Part shown: positions 1-46,014 of the stretch, in pieces
How positions within the stretch are numbered: the first letter of the stretch is position 1
How the letters are laid out: each line of letters begins with the position of its first letter
Assembly: GCF_001613165.1 (NCBI RefSeq)
Contig: NZ_BDBV01000019.1
Coordinates: forward strand, 62,001-126,000
Reading direction: 5' to 3'
Source: Nocardia mexicana NBRC 108244
Lineage (GTDB): Bacteria > Actinomycetota > Actinomycetes > Mycobacteriales > Mycobacteriaceae
DNA length: 64,000 bases
Notes under the pieces: generated by a model
The model's input: the letters and a program-made list of their open reading frames with translations, nothing else
Database searches by the model: none
What the model was told of the DNA's origin: nothing
Translations under genes and position numbers: made by a program

Positions 1-38038
<38,038 letters not shown>

Positions 38039-38624
38039 CCCTAACCTCACTTCCGGAACACCGTGCAGCGCTCCCCGATGGCACACCGACGCGGACGCTC
38101 ACCTGTTTCAGCGTGGCGTCCGGCGCTCGGGGCTCACTTCGAACTCAATCAGACAAAAATGTTCGTAGGATCTATCCGTCGGCCAGGCCGATCTTGTTAC
38201 ATGGAACCGACCACACCCGGCGGGCACGGATAATCCACTCGCTGAACCTCACTGCTGACCACCGGACCAATCTACCGCCCACTCCGGCCACCTGACCAAA
38301 AAGGGTCATAGCCGTTGAGCATCATGGGAGTTCGTTCATTTCGGACCTTGCGGACCGTTCGCGTCCTGCCTGACAGGGCAGGATGAAGGAACTTACCGTA
38401 CCGGTTCGCGGGCCGTCTGACGAGGCGTATCGGGCTCCCCGCTCGGGGGGATTCGAGCGTTCCGGCCGTGCGCGATGGCGGAGATCACCCCCGCGCCGCC
38501 GAGGCTGCGCTGCTCACCTCGACGGGTGCGTCCCGGCGTCGACCGAAACACTCGTGATCTGCCTGTCCGGCGCGCTCGTGATCCGCCTGTCCGGCGCACT
38601 CGGTGAGCGGGCACGACCGTGCGC
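38039..38624 (-). promoter_or_regulatory. Intergenic region upstream of the NRPS gene
   Basis: About 585 bases separate the NRPS start from the end of cobM, and I see no convincing gene here. The stretch 38140-38225 is more AT-rich than its surroundings and is the best place for the NRPS promoter, although I cannot name clear -10/-35 boxes. A TGACC/GGTCA dyad with an A-rich loop lies at 38293-38308. A 7-bp hairpin (TCCTGCC/GGCAGGA) at 38364-38383 has no T-tract; it might end cobM transcription. A duplicated 24-bp unit lies further right. Confidence 0.45.
38551..38598. repeat. Short direct repeat, two 24-bp units
   Basis: Two adjacent 24-base copies at 38551-38574 and 38575-38598 differ at two positions, and the start of a third follows at 38599. 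The core reads GCCTGTCCGGCGC. It lies in the non-coding stretch just downstream of cobM. Confidence 0.8.
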
Positions 38625-39422
38625 TCACTGTGGCGGGCGGTCGGCCGGATGGTCCGGAGTAGATTCGGACGCCCGCGGACTGCGATCACGCGCGGGGTCG
38701 TAGAGGTGCGACTGTGCACACCCTCCGGCTTGCTCCAGGGCGCGGCCGACCAGGATCACCGCGGCCTGCCGCAGCCCCGCGGCCTCGACTCGGTCCGCTA
38801 TATCGGCGAGCGTGCCGCGCAGGACCAGCTCCTCGGGCTGGCTCGCGCGATAGACGACGGCTACCGGACAGTCCGCGCCGTACTCGGCCGACAGCTCGGC
38901 CGCGATCGGGCGGATGCGGGTGACAGCCAGGTGCAGCACCAGGGAGGCCCGGGTGCGGGCGAACTCGGCCAGCGCCTCGGTGTCGGGCATGGCGGTCGAG
39001 CGCGCCTGGGTGCGAGTCAGCACCACCGACTGCACCAGCTCCGGAACGGTCAGCTCGGTCCCCAGCAGCGCGGCCGCGGCGGCATAGGCCGGGACGCCGG
39101 GCGTGACATCCCAGGGAATCCCCCGCGCGTCCAGCCGCCGAGTCTGCTCCGTGAGCGCCGAATATATCGATGGATCCCCGGAACACAGCCGCGCCACATC
39201 CTTACCCTCCCCATGCGCCCGCACACAGTGCCCGACGATCTGATCGAGATCGAGATGCTGCGTATCGACCAACTCGGCCCCCGGCGCACAGTGCCCCAGC
39301 ACCTCCGGATCCAGATAGGTCCCCGCATACAGGCAAACAGCCGACTCCCCCAGCAACTTCACCGCCCGCACCGTCAGCAGATCCGCAGCCCCGGGCCCCG
39401 CCCCGATGAAATGCACGGTCAT
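38625..39422 (-). CDS. cobM: Precorrin-4 C(11)-methyltransferase
   Basis: About 265 residues, matching the usual size of CobM. The enzyme transfers a methyl group from S-adenosylmethionine to C11 of precorrin-4 in aerobic cobalamin synthesis, in the cytoplasm. The N-terminal glycine-rich segment VHFIGAGPGAADLLTVRA and the later GDPSIYS and GVPAYAAAAALLG motifs are those of the tetrapyrrole methylase family; the CobM assignment rests on overall resemblance (LYAGTYLDPEVL, HLAVTRI). I chose ATG 39422 because the family start MTV-FIGAGPG falls there. GTG 39440 has a better ribosome site (GGGGAG) and would add six residues. No other cobalamin gene is in the window. The C-terminal tail after SHLYDP is Arg/Ser/Pro-rich and probably disordered. 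Confidence 0.9.
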   Translation of the reverse strand: MTVHFIGAGPGAADLLTVRAVKLLGESAVCLYAGTYLDPEVLGHCAPGAELVDTQHLDLDQIVGHCVRAHGEGKDVARLCSGDPSIYSALTEQTRRLDARGIPWDVTPGVPAYAAAAALLGTELTVPELVQSVVLTRTQARSTAMPDTEALAEFARTRASLVLHLAVTRIRPIAAELSAEYGADCPVAVVYRASQPEELVLRGTLADIADRVEAAGLRQAAVILVGRALEQAGGCAQSHLYDPARDRSPRASESTPDHPADRPPQ

Positions 39423-39460
39423 GCGCGCGAGTGTATTCACCTGACTCCCCCGACCCGTGG

Positions 39461-40036
39461 TCAGCGCAGTCGATCGACCTGAATCGTGAGCGGGCACGGC
39501 GAAGCCGTCCGGAACGTCCCGCTGGTTTCACCTTCGTCGACGAAGCCGAGTTCATCGGTACGCCGGAACGCAAGCAAGCTCACAGGCGGGGTCGTGTCGA
39601 CAATCCAGTAGTGCGGTATACCCGCCTCGGCATACTCGCTGGGCTTGGTGACCGTATCCGTCCGGCGCGATCCGGGGGAGATGATCTCCACGACCAGCAC
39701 CGCACCCGAGGCGCGCAGAATGCCCCCGTCGGAATCGACGCGCTCGAACTCGGTCCGCCGCACCACGACCAGATCCGGTCGGCGCACCGTGGCGGGTTCA
39801 CCGTCCGGGACCAACTCCAGATCGAGGTCTACGTCGGGAACAACGACCAAATCGGACGGCAACTGCGCATCCAACTGAGCGAAGAGCCTGCCGTCTGCGA
39901 CGTTGTGACGCGGCGTCGGCGATGGCGACATGACCAGTACCCCCTCCTGCAACTCCCAGCGGTGCTGGTCGTCTTCGGGGAGCGCCACAAAGTCGGCGAT
40001 CGTCAGTAGCCGCCGCGGATCCGGAAGTGCCGTCAT
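39461..40036 (-). CDS. Uma2-family (DUF820) putative endonuclease-like protein
   Basis: 191 residues with a good ribosome site (GAGGAG) before ATG 40036. The protein has the Uma2 layout: WELQEGVLVMSPSPTPRH near the N-terminus, then PDLVVVRR, VLVVEIISPGSRRTDTVTKPSEYAEAGIPHYWIVD. The acidic and basic residues of a PD-(D/E)XK-like fold are visible as D in PDLVV, E in VVEI, and K of TKPSEY. The family is widespread and its cellular role is not established; nuclease activity is inferred from the fold. It ends about 20-40 bases before cobM on the same strand, so the two may be co-transcribed without any functional link. Confidence 0.85.
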   Translation of the reverse strand: MTALPDPRRLLTIADFVALPEDDQHRWELQEGVLVMSPSPTPRHNVADGRLFAQLDAQLPSDLVVVPDVDLDLELVPDGEPATVRRPDLVVVRRTEFERVDSDGGILRASGAVLVVEIISPGSRRTDTVTKPSEYAEAGIPHYWIVDTTPPVSLLAFRRTDELGFVDEGETSGTFRTASPCPLTIQVDRLR

Positions 40037-40186
40037 TTCAGCTCCTCACCTCGCCTCCGTGGTCGCCCCAAGTGTCCCACGTCAGCGATTCGGAACAGCG
40101 CAGGCGGCGGATGGATTTCGCGCATTCCCGCACCCCGTACACGTTCCCGCACGCCTTTCTGGCCAGTGGTCATGGCGGGGTCCAGT

Positions 40187-40222
40187 GGTCACGACGGGAG
40201 CAGCGATCACGACGGGAGCAGC
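40187..40222. repeat. Short direct repeat, two 18-bp units
   Basis: Two adjacent copies of an 18-base unit with core TCACGACGGGAGCAGC lie at 40187-40204 and 40205-40222, with a degenerate third copy just to the left. They sit in the 253-base gap between the Uma2 gene and the EspG-like gene, which is otherwise without a recognisable gene. Confidence 0.75.
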
Positions 40223-40289
40223 GGAACGTCAGCGGACTGTGCGCGGGAACCGGGGCATCGGGCATCGGGCAGGGATAGCGACGCCGAGG

Positions 40290-41087
40290 TCAGGGCCGGG
40301 AGCGGAGGTATTCGTCATGGGTGCGGTCTTCGCGGTAGTAGCGCTGAGTGAGGGCTGTCAGGTGGTGGATCTTGGTGGTGAGGCCGGGTGCGTCGATGGG
40401 CTCGGCGACTATCGGGTCGCCGGTTTCTACGTAGTAGCGGCCGTCCGCGTAGTCCATCCACCAGAAGGCTCGGCCGAAGGTGGGGCGGGCGTCGATGGCT
40501 GGGCCGGGGAAGACGGTGATTTCGCCGAGGGCGCGGCGTGGGCGTTTGAAGATCCGGTCGAGTCGGTCGGTGAGGCTGAGGTCGTGGGTGCGGCGGATAC
40601 AGCGCTTACGATCTGTGGCGATATCGTTCCGGCTCAACGCCAGAGGAGGCTGCGCACCGGGACCGGTCTGCGGCAGCGCGACCACAGCCCGCTGCGCGAG
40701 TGTGGTTGCGGCGCAATAGTTCAGGGTTATGTCGCCGCCGATGTCCGGGGCGATGCCCGGCTCCTGAATCAACGCCACCCCCGCCTGTCCCGTAACGGCA
40801 CCGTGAAATCGGTACACGCGCGACAGGTCTTGCCCACCAAAGCCTTTCGACTCGATGCGAGCTTCGGGTTCGACCAGCACCGAGAGCGCATACTCGATTT
40901 CTTCCGCATATTTGTCCAACAGGGTCCGTACGGCGGCCTCGCGCCCCCGTTTCAGCTCGTCGAAATCCGCGATGCCGGTGCGGTAAGACAGCGGATACGG
41001 CAAGCGGTCGCGACCGTATGCGGCCCAGAGGATTTCGAACTCCTGCCCGGTGAACCTAATCCCGCGCCCGGTCACAGTCCCCACCAT
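40290..41087 (-). CDS. ESX secretion-associated protein, EspG family
   Basis: 265 residues. EspG proteins are cytoplasmic chaperones that bind the tip of PE-PPE heterodimers and deliver them to a type VII secretion machine. The N-terminal segment FTGQEFEILWAAYGRDRLPYPL and the middle segment RFHGAVTGQAGVALIQEPG leading to VVALPQTGPG follow the family pattern. It overlaps the end of the upstream PPE-like gene by 32 bases, and a PE-like gene lies ahead of that, so chaperone and clients are encoded together. The start could also be GTG 41084 or GTG 41075. No ESX membrane component is in the window, so the exporter must be elsewhere. Confidence 0.8.
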   Translation of the reverse strand: MVGTVTGRGIRFTGQEFEILWAAYGRDRLPYPLSYRTGIADFDELKRGREAAVRTLLDKYAEEIEYALSVLVEPEARIESKGFGGQDLSRVYRFHGAVTGQAGVALIQEPGIAPDIGGDITLNYCAATTLAQRAVVALPQTGPGAQPPLALSRNDIATDRKRCIRRTHDLSLTDRLDRIFKRPRRALGEITVFPGPAIDARPTFGRAFWWMDYADGRYYVETGDPIVAEPIDAPGLTTKIHHLTALTQRYYREDRTHDEYLRSRP

Positions 41088-42903
41088 CCGTCTCAGGGGC
41101 TACCTGCTCCGAGGAACGCAGGCCGGTCACCTCGTCGCCGTGTTCCCGAGTAATCAAATATTCGGGTGCGCCTATGCGCTTCTGGTCGTCGGCAGCGGCC
41201 CTATTTGCGAGCGCTCCCATACCTGCCGCACCTGCAACGCCGGGCCCTGGCGCACCTGCCACACCCGCCCGAACGGGCGCCGCGCCACCGGAACCGGCAT
41301 CTCCCGCCGGAAGACCCCCAACCGGGACACCACCCTGGACGCAGCGCCCGGACCCACCTGCGCCGGTGCCACCCGCCCCGGTCGAGCCACCGAATCCACC
41401 GCCCCCTGCGCCGCTACCTCCGGATCCACTGGAGCCACCGAATCCACCGACGCCACCTGATCCACCGACACCACCCAATCCGCCTGCGCCACCGCGCCCG
41501 CCGACGCCACTCGACTCAATGCTGCCGCCTTGACTACTGGAACCGCCCGGACCGCCCGAGCCACCCGGCACACTGGAACCGCCCGGACCACCCAGCACAC
41601 TGGAACCGTCCGAGCCGCCCGGCACACTGGAACCGCTCGGACCACCCGGCACACTGGAACCGTCCGGCCAACGCGCACCACCTGGCCATCGAGAACTATC
41701 CGGCCAGCTCGCGCCGCCTGTCCTTCCGGACCCAACCGGCCAGCCAAAACCGCCCGGCCCACTCGAGCCACCCAGCGAACCAGAACCACCCGGCCGACCC
41801 GAACCACCTAGCGAACCAGAACCACCCGGCGAACCTGAACCACCCGGCCCACTCGAAATGCTCGGCGCGCCTGAGGCCCCGGACCTGTCGGCACCATCAG
41901 AACGGCCGGAATCTCCTCCATTCCTACCGATAAGGGGATCGACAGCAGCCGCGCCCTCGAGGTCCGAGCCGAATCCGGCCGGGGTCGTCGCGACGGGCCC
42001 GGATGTCGCTGTTTGTCCGGCATTTCGGGAGGGGTTCGATGCCGGATCCGTCGGATCCGGTTGGGTAGCAACCCGATCTGTACCGACCGCGTCGGCACCG
42101 CAGTCCCGATCTTCCGCTACCTCCTGCTTGGCCGATACCGCATCCGATCCAGAAATAACGTGCGCCCCAACTGAATCCGCGCCATCGCTATCCGACACCC
42201 GGCTCGGGACCACCGGTCTACCCGTCCCGGCCCGATCTCCCAGTCCCGCGGCGATCTCGGAAGCGGCTGGCATATACGGCATTCCGGCATCGGTCTGACC
42301 CGCGACCTGCGCGTAGACCGTCCGGAGGATCCGCCGCGCCTCCTCCTCGGCCTCGGTCCGGTTGTACTCGCCCACCTTCATGACGCCGTCCTTCGGCAGC
42401 GCCGTGCCGGTGACATCGATCGCTCCGGGGACGCCCGGCATCAGCAGCCGGGTCTCCTCCAGCCCGGTCCGCATCTCCTGCAGCTTCAGGCCGATCACCT
42501 TCGCGGCCTCCGCCAGCGGCATCGACTCGTCGCGATAGCGCCTTACCGCGTCCACCGCCGCCGAGGCCGCCGCACCGGTCCAGCCACCGGAGCCGTTCGG
42601 ACCGCCGACCATGCGCTCGAACTCGGCGGTGAAGTTCGAGAACGTCAGGGCCAATTCCTTCGAGATGCCGTCCCAAATCCGATTCGCGTCATCGACGACC
42701 CCGGGCCGCATGGCCGACACGGCGCTCGCCATCTGCTCGAGAGTCAGGTGGTCGTAATTGTCCGGCGAGACAATGTGAGGCGGCTGCAATTGCCCGGCGA
42801 AGCCGGGGGCAATCTCCCTCTGGCACGGGAAGATCCGCTCCCGCGCCGCATTCCACTGTTCCTGGGCATCGATGACGCGATTGCGGTAGTCCTCGTAGCT
42901 CAT
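41056..42903 (-). CDS. PPE-like type VII secretion substrate with Gly/Ser-rich C-terminal region
   Basis: 615 residues from ATG 42903, whose ATGA overlaps the stop of the upstream small gene. Residues 1-200 are helical: an N-terminal pair of long helices with GGWTGAAASAAVDAVRRY, the W-x-G type turn of WXG100/PPE proteins. Residues about 290-540 are low-complexity, full of GGSG, PGGS and GG-xGG steps, with scattered Trp in SWPDSS and RWPGG. A more ordinary tail (DDQKRIGAPEYLITREHGDEVTG) closes the protein. The likely role is a secreted or cell-surface partner of the small upstream protein, handled by the EspG-like protein downstream. The low-complexity stretch makes antisense frames look open and the length prone to variation. 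Confidence 0.7.
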   Translation of the reverse strand: MSYEDYRNRVIDAQEQWNAARERIFPCQREIAPGFAGQLQPPHIVSPDNYDHLTLEQMASAVSAMRPGVVDDANRIWDGISKELALTFSNFTAEFERMVGGPNGSGGWTGAAASAAVDAVRRYRDESMPLAEAAKVIGLKLQEMRTGLEETRLLMPGVPGAIDVTGTALPKDGVMKVGEYNRTEAEEEARRILRTVYAQVAGQTDAGMPYMPAASEIAAGLGDRAGTGRPVVPSRVSDSDGADSVGAHVISGSDAVSAKQEVAEDRDCGADAVGTDRVATQPDPTDPASNPSRNAGQTATSGPVATTPAGFGSDLEGAAAVDPLIGRNGGDSGRSDGADRSGASGAPSISSGPGGSGSPGGSGSLGGSGRPGGSGSLGGSSGPGGFGWPVGSGRTGGASWPDSSRWPGGARWPDGSSVPGGPSGSSVPGGSDGSSVLGGPGGSSVPGGSGGPGGSSSQGGSIESSGVGGRGGAGGLGGVGGSGGVGGFGGSSGSGGSGAGGGGFGGSTGAGGTGAGGSGRCVQGGVPVGGLPAGDAGSGGAAPVRAGVAGAPGPGVAGAAGMGALANRAAADDQKRIGAPEYLITREHGDEVTGLRSSEQVAPETDGGDCDRARD

Positions 42904-43280
42904 CTCGCCCGCTCCGACGCGGAGATCCGAGCGACGGCAGCCTGTTCCTGTGCGACGAAGTTCGAAATCGCCCTGGCAACAATCTCTTTCACGGCCACGA
43001 CGACTTCTATGTGCCGACGCACCACGGCATCGAGCGCACGATCGCTCCCCGACGCCGTCAGGGAGAACTTCCGCTCCAGCACCCGCCCGGACTCGAAAGC
43101 CCCGAACCCCGTGATGTGACTGATATTCCGGACCTCGCTCAACACATCGCCGAGCCTGTCGATGTGGCGGTCGCAAACCTTGTCCAGGCCCGCACCGATC
43201 TCGGGATCCAACAGGAGCCGCCCAGCATCGGCCTGATCGAGCAGCCCCTTCCACCCACCGGGATCAACACCGAACGCCAT
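42900..43280 (-). CDS. Small helical PE/WXG-like protein, probable type VII partner
   Basis: 126 residues from ATG 43280 behind a very strong ribosome site (GAGGAGGGGGAG). Predicted mostly alpha-helical with two long amphipathic stretches (about residues 20-55 and 75-120), separated by GFGAFESGRVLERKF. Its stop overlaps the next start as ATGA, so the two products are probably made in equal amounts, as in PE/PPE or EsxA/EsxB pairs. I do not see a clear PE motif or a YxxxD/E signal, so the assignment rests on size, helicity and neighbours. Confidence 0.6.
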   Translation of the reverse strand: MAFGVDPGGWKGLLDQADAGRLLLDPEIGAGLDKVCDRHIDRLGDVLSEVRNISHITGFGAFESGRVLERKFSLTASGSDRALDAVVRRHIEVVVAVKEIVARAISNFVAQEQAAVARISASERAR

Positions 43281-43562
43281 ACTCCCCCTCCTCAGTTCGG
43301 CAGATACAGGCCAGTCCCTCACCGTCGAATGCGAAGCGGAAACCCCCGAAACGTCGGGCCCGCAACGGTCCAGAGACTTCGACAACGCGGCACCGCACTC
43401 CCGGAGATGCCGATCTGGCACCCCCCGGTACCAGCGCAAACACTATCGCCAGGATCTCCCACCGGCAAGCAAAAGACGGTTCCCGCACCCCTTTTCGCCG
43501 ACCCCGCGTATCCGTCGCCGAACCCCCAGGTCGGCGCAGTCCCGATCCAGTCGTAGCGCCGT

Positions 43563-44435
43563 TCAGTCAAGTTGCGCACCTCGGGCACGAAGCGCTTCGC
43601 GGATACGGTCGAGGATGAGATGAGGACGGCGATAGAGGTGGCTGGCACTCAACCGGATGATGCGCCAATCCAGCGCCCGGAGCGCCTCCAACCGGTCGAT
43701 ATCCCTGCGGCGCTGAGCAGCGTCGTCCCAGTGTTGTCTACCGTCGTACTCGACACCCACTCGCCACTCCTCCCAACCCATGTCGATGTAGATGCGGGAG
43801 CCGGTATACGGATCACGCACCAGCACTTGCGTTCTGGGCGGAGGGAGACCGTCGTCGATCAGTAGCAGGCGAGTCAGGGATTCCTGGATCGATTCCGCGC
43901 CCGGGTCGATCAATGGCACAAGTTGGGCGATCCGGCGCACCCCGCGGGCACCCGCATGTTCGGCAGCAAGCGCCGCGATCTCCCGTGGTAGTAGATTCGT
44001 CGCCCGGCATAGCGCGTCGATGATCGGGATCGCCTCGTCGCGCGGCAGTCTGCGCCCGATATCGAAGGCTGTGCGCGCGGGTGTCGTTACCCGAAAACCA
44101 TCGATGTCACAGCACTCGTGCGGCTCGTATGTATCACGGTAGATTCGAATACCATTGGGCGGCTTGAGATGTCGGGCACTGCCGAGCTCGACCGCCTGTT
44201 GGGCATCGATCCACGGCGTTTCGTGCATCGCCGCTGCCGAGCGGCCGACCACAACGGCATCTCCCTTGGACCAATGCACTGCGGCCTGCGCCCGCCCCAC
44301 GGCATTCAGCACAACACCCTTGCGCACGTGGACACCCGGAAACACCTGCTCGAAGTCCTTCCGGAGCTGCCACTCTGTGATGTACCCCGCCGCGACTGCC
44401 CACGCCCCCCGAAACGGCTCATCCAGCACCCCCAT
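43563..44435 (-). CDS. DUF559-type protein with AbiEi-like N-terminus and PD-(D/E)XK-like C-terminus
   Basis: 290 residues. The N-terminal half (about 1-110) looks like the winged-helix antitoxin/regulator module common in actinobacterial proteins of this kind: AAGYITEWQLRKDF, VVVGRSAAAMH, TTPARTAFDIGR. The C-terminal part has IYIDMGWEEWRVGVEYDGRQHW followed by RRRDIDRLEALRALDWRIIRL, the Vsr-like nuclease core of DUF559. Function is unknown; DNA binding or cleavage is inferred from the fold. It stands alone, with about 280 bases to the next gene leftwards. That gap (43281-43562) holds no gene I can support and should contain the promoter of the type VII cassette. Confidence 0.75.
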   Translation of the reverse strand: MGVLDEPFRGAWAVAAGYITEWQLRKDFEQVFPGVHVRKGVVLNAVGRAQAAVHWSKGDAVVVGRSAAAMHETPWIDAQQAVELGSARHLKPPNGIRIYRDTYEPHECCDIDGFRVTTPARTAFDIGRRLPRDEAIPIIDALCRATNLLPREIAALAAEHAGARGVRRIAQLVPLIDPGAESIQESLTRLLLIDDGLPPPRTQVLVRDPYTGSRIYIDMGWEEWRVGVEYDGRQHWDDAAQRRRDIDRLEALRALDWRIIRLSASHLYRRPHLILDRIREALRARGAQLD

Positions 44436-44563
44436 GGCCGCGCACTATGCCCCGCTCCACCGACAGATAGACAAAGTGGGAACTATCCGTGACCCCTTCC
44501 TGCGGCGATACCACGCAGAGTTCCCAGTGATCAACGGTCCAGCTTTTCAGCGGGCCCGCCGAC

Positions 44564-44935
44564 TCACGGCGCCACCGTGAAGAGTTCGTAGCTGTGGCTG
44601 TCCGGGTCGCGGACGTAGACGCCACGGCCTCCCGCCAGGTGGTTGATCTTGCGGTCCCAGCCGGACTCCGGGCCCGATCCGTAGTCGACGGCCGGCCACC
44701 CCGCCAGCCTGTCCATGACGGCGTCGAAGGTGTCGTCGTCGACCAGGAAGGCGTAGTGCCCCGGGTCGACTCGGACGCGCTGGTCGTAGTCGAGAGTCAG
44801 GTCGTCGTTGACCGCCACCGGAACGAACGGTCCCGCCGGCGATGACACCGACAGACCCAGCAGTTCGGCGAAAAACGTTGCGGCCGCGTGCTTATCGGTA
44901 GCCGGGACAATCGTGTGGTTGAGAACGATGGACAT
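44564..44935 (-). CDS. VOC-family (glyoxalase/bleomycin-resistance-like) protein
   Basis: 123 residues from ATG 44935, preceded by GGAGG at good spacing. It has the vicinal-oxygen-chelate layout: N-terminal LNHTIVPATD with a metal-type His, FFAELLGLSV, a middle YAFLVDD, and C-terminal GRGVYVRDPDSHSYELFTV with the terminal Glu. It is a small cytoplasmic protein of the group that includes dioxygenases, isomerases and drug-binding proteins; the substrate cannot be told. It diverges from a MarR regulator across a 140-base gap, the usual arrangement for a regulator controlling a detoxification-type target. Confidence 0.8.
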   Translation of the reverse strand: MSIVLNHTIVPATDKHAAATFFAELLGLSVSSPAGPFVPVAVNDDLTLDYDQRVRVDPGHYAFLVDDDTFDAVMDRLAGWPAVDYGSGPESGWDRKINHLAGGRGVYVRDPDSHSYELFTVAP

Positions 44936-45075
44936 GACAGCCTCCTGCACCGGGCCGCCGACGGTCTGCCACAACGCCCCGGCCGGGTTAGTTACATGCA
45001 ATACGCACACAAATATACATGCGAACCGCATACACTTCCAGCGATGCAGGGACCGCGGCCGGTAAATTGAGCCCC
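44936..45075. promoter_or_regulatory. Divergent VOC/MarR promoter region with a small palindrome
   Basis: The region between the divergent VOC and MarR genes has an unusually AT-rich core at 44985-45035. Within it ATGCG-AAC-CGCAT (45019-45031) is a perfect 5-bp dyad. It is shorter than usual MarR operators, so its role as a binding site is a weak inference. Confidence 0.4.
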
Positions 45076-45531
45076 GTGAACCGCCCCTCCGACACCCCGG
45101 ACGGCGGGCCCGCCCTATTCCGGCTGGTCCGCTTCTGGTCCCGGCGCTGGGTGAACCGCGCCCTCGATCCGGGCGAGCCGGACGGCGATATGCGCCGGGT
45201 CCAGTACATCCAGGCCGTCGAGGCGGTGGCGGCGCGGGGCGCGGCCGAGGAGGCGACCGTCACGACCGTCGCCACCCAGCTCGGCCTCGACCATTCCGGC
45301 GCCAGCCGCATCGTCCGCGAGACGGTCGCGGCCGGTTACCTGCGCCGAGCCGACTCGGCACACGATCGCCGACGCGTGGTCCTCGAACTGACCGACCACG
45401 GCCGCGACCTGCTCGCCGCCTCCCGCGACTGGCAGCGGCGCAGTTTCGACGAGCTCACCGCCACCTGGGACGCGGACGATCGCCGCCGATTCGCCGCCTA
45501 CCTGCAGCGGCTCGCCGACGAGACGACCTGA
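45076..45531 (+). CDS. MarR-family transcriptional regulator
   Basis: 151 residues from GTG 45076; an upstream in-frame ATG at 45019 would add 19 poor-quality residues and would sit inside the palindrome. The winged helix-turn-helix is clear at about residues 60-115: VATQLGLDHSGASRIVRETVAAG then RRADSAHDRRRVVLELTD, the MarR wing. It would be a dimeric DNA-binding repressor, perhaps of itself and the divergent VOC gene. Its stop (45529-45531) is one base from the stop of the convergent PPOX gene, with no room for a terminator hairpin. Confidence 0.9.
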   Translation: MNRPSDTPDGGPALFRLVRFWSRRWVNRALDPGEPDGDMRRVQYIQAVEAVAARGAAEEATVTTVATQLGLDHSGASRIVRETVAAGYLRRADSAHDRRRVVLELTDHGRDLLAASRDWQRRSFDELTATWDADDRRRFAAYLQRLADETT

Positions 45532-45532
45532 C

Positions 45533-45958
45533 CTACCCCGTCATATCGAATCCGCCGAGGATCTTGGTGGGCCGGATGCGGACCACCAGCTCCCCCGGCA
45601 CCCCGTTGCGCTTGCCGAACTCCTCGGCCCGGTCGGCGCCCATGTACCGGCCGCCGATGGCGGTGGCGGTGCGCACCAGCTCGTCGAGGTCCTCGGAGAC
45701 GGTGGCGACGCCCTGCACCTGCAGATACGCGAACGGCGGCTCGTCCAGGTCGACGCACATTGCCAGGCGCGGATCGCGGGCGATCGCCTTGCCCTTCGCG
45801 GTGTCCCTACCGGTGTTGAACACCAATTCGTCGCCCTCCAGGACGAACCAGACCGGGTTGATGACCGGCCGCCCGTCGGTGGCCACGAACGCGAGCTTGC
45901 CGGTGCGCGTGCCGTAGGACAGGAATTCGCGCACCTGAGGATCGGTAATGGAGGCCAT
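45533..45958 (-). CDS. PPOX-class (F420/FMN) dependent oxidoreductase-like protein
   Basis: 141 residues from ATG 45958. It is a split beta-barrel flavin-fold protein: GKLAFVATDGRPVINPVWFVLEGDELVFNT, GKAIARDPRLAMCVDLDEPPFAYLQVQGVA, ending ELVVRIRPTKILGG. The TDGRPVINPVWF and RDPR motifs are those of the Rv1155-like group that binds F420 or FMN in actinobacteria. The reaction and substrate are not predictable. Reading further upstream in frame gives only an Arg/Ser/Trp-rich translation of the tandem repeat, so the ATG is taken as the start. The array lies 46 bases ahead of this gene. Confidence 0.85.
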   Translation of the reverse strand: MASITDPQVREFLSYGTRTGKLAFVATDGRPVINPVWFVLEGDELVFNTGRDTAKGKAIARDPRLAMCVDLDEPPFAYLQVQGVATVSEDLDELVRTATAIGGRYMGADRAEEFGKRNGVPGELVVRIRPTKILGGFDMTG

Positions 45959-45985
45959 GGCGGTCAGCGTACGGCGAAGGCAGCG

Positions 45986-46014
45986 GATTCCGGCCACAAG
46001 CACGCCGGAATGAC
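45986..46014. repeat. Inverted repeat ATTCCGGC-N9-GCCGGAAT, copy 1
   Basis: The 8-bp arms at 45987-45994 and 46004-46011 are perfectly complementary, with a 9-base spacer. The right arm is the beginning of the first unit of the adjacent 21/22-bp tandem array. A second copy with identical arms and the same spacer length lies at 50048-50072 beside another tandem array. Confidence 0.85.

Noticed and set aside
38383..38719. Possible small genes in the gap right of the NRPS on either strand
   Set aside because: No ribosome site, no recognisable motif, and the stretch contains a tandem duplication typical of non-coding spacer.
41166..41933. Plus-strand His/Arg/Pro-rich frames opposite the PPE-like gene
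   Set aside because: They mirror the low-complexity Gly/Ser codons of the real minus-strand gene.
42904..43254. N-terminal extension of the PPE-like gene to 43254
   Set aside because: It would overlap the upstream small gene almost entirely in another frame, and the ATGA junction at 42900-42903 plus the quality of the residues favour the internal start.
43264..43648. Small minus-strand frames between the DUF559 gene and the type VII cassette
   Set aside because: No clear ribosome site or family resemblance, and they overlap the DUF559 end or the strong start at 43280.
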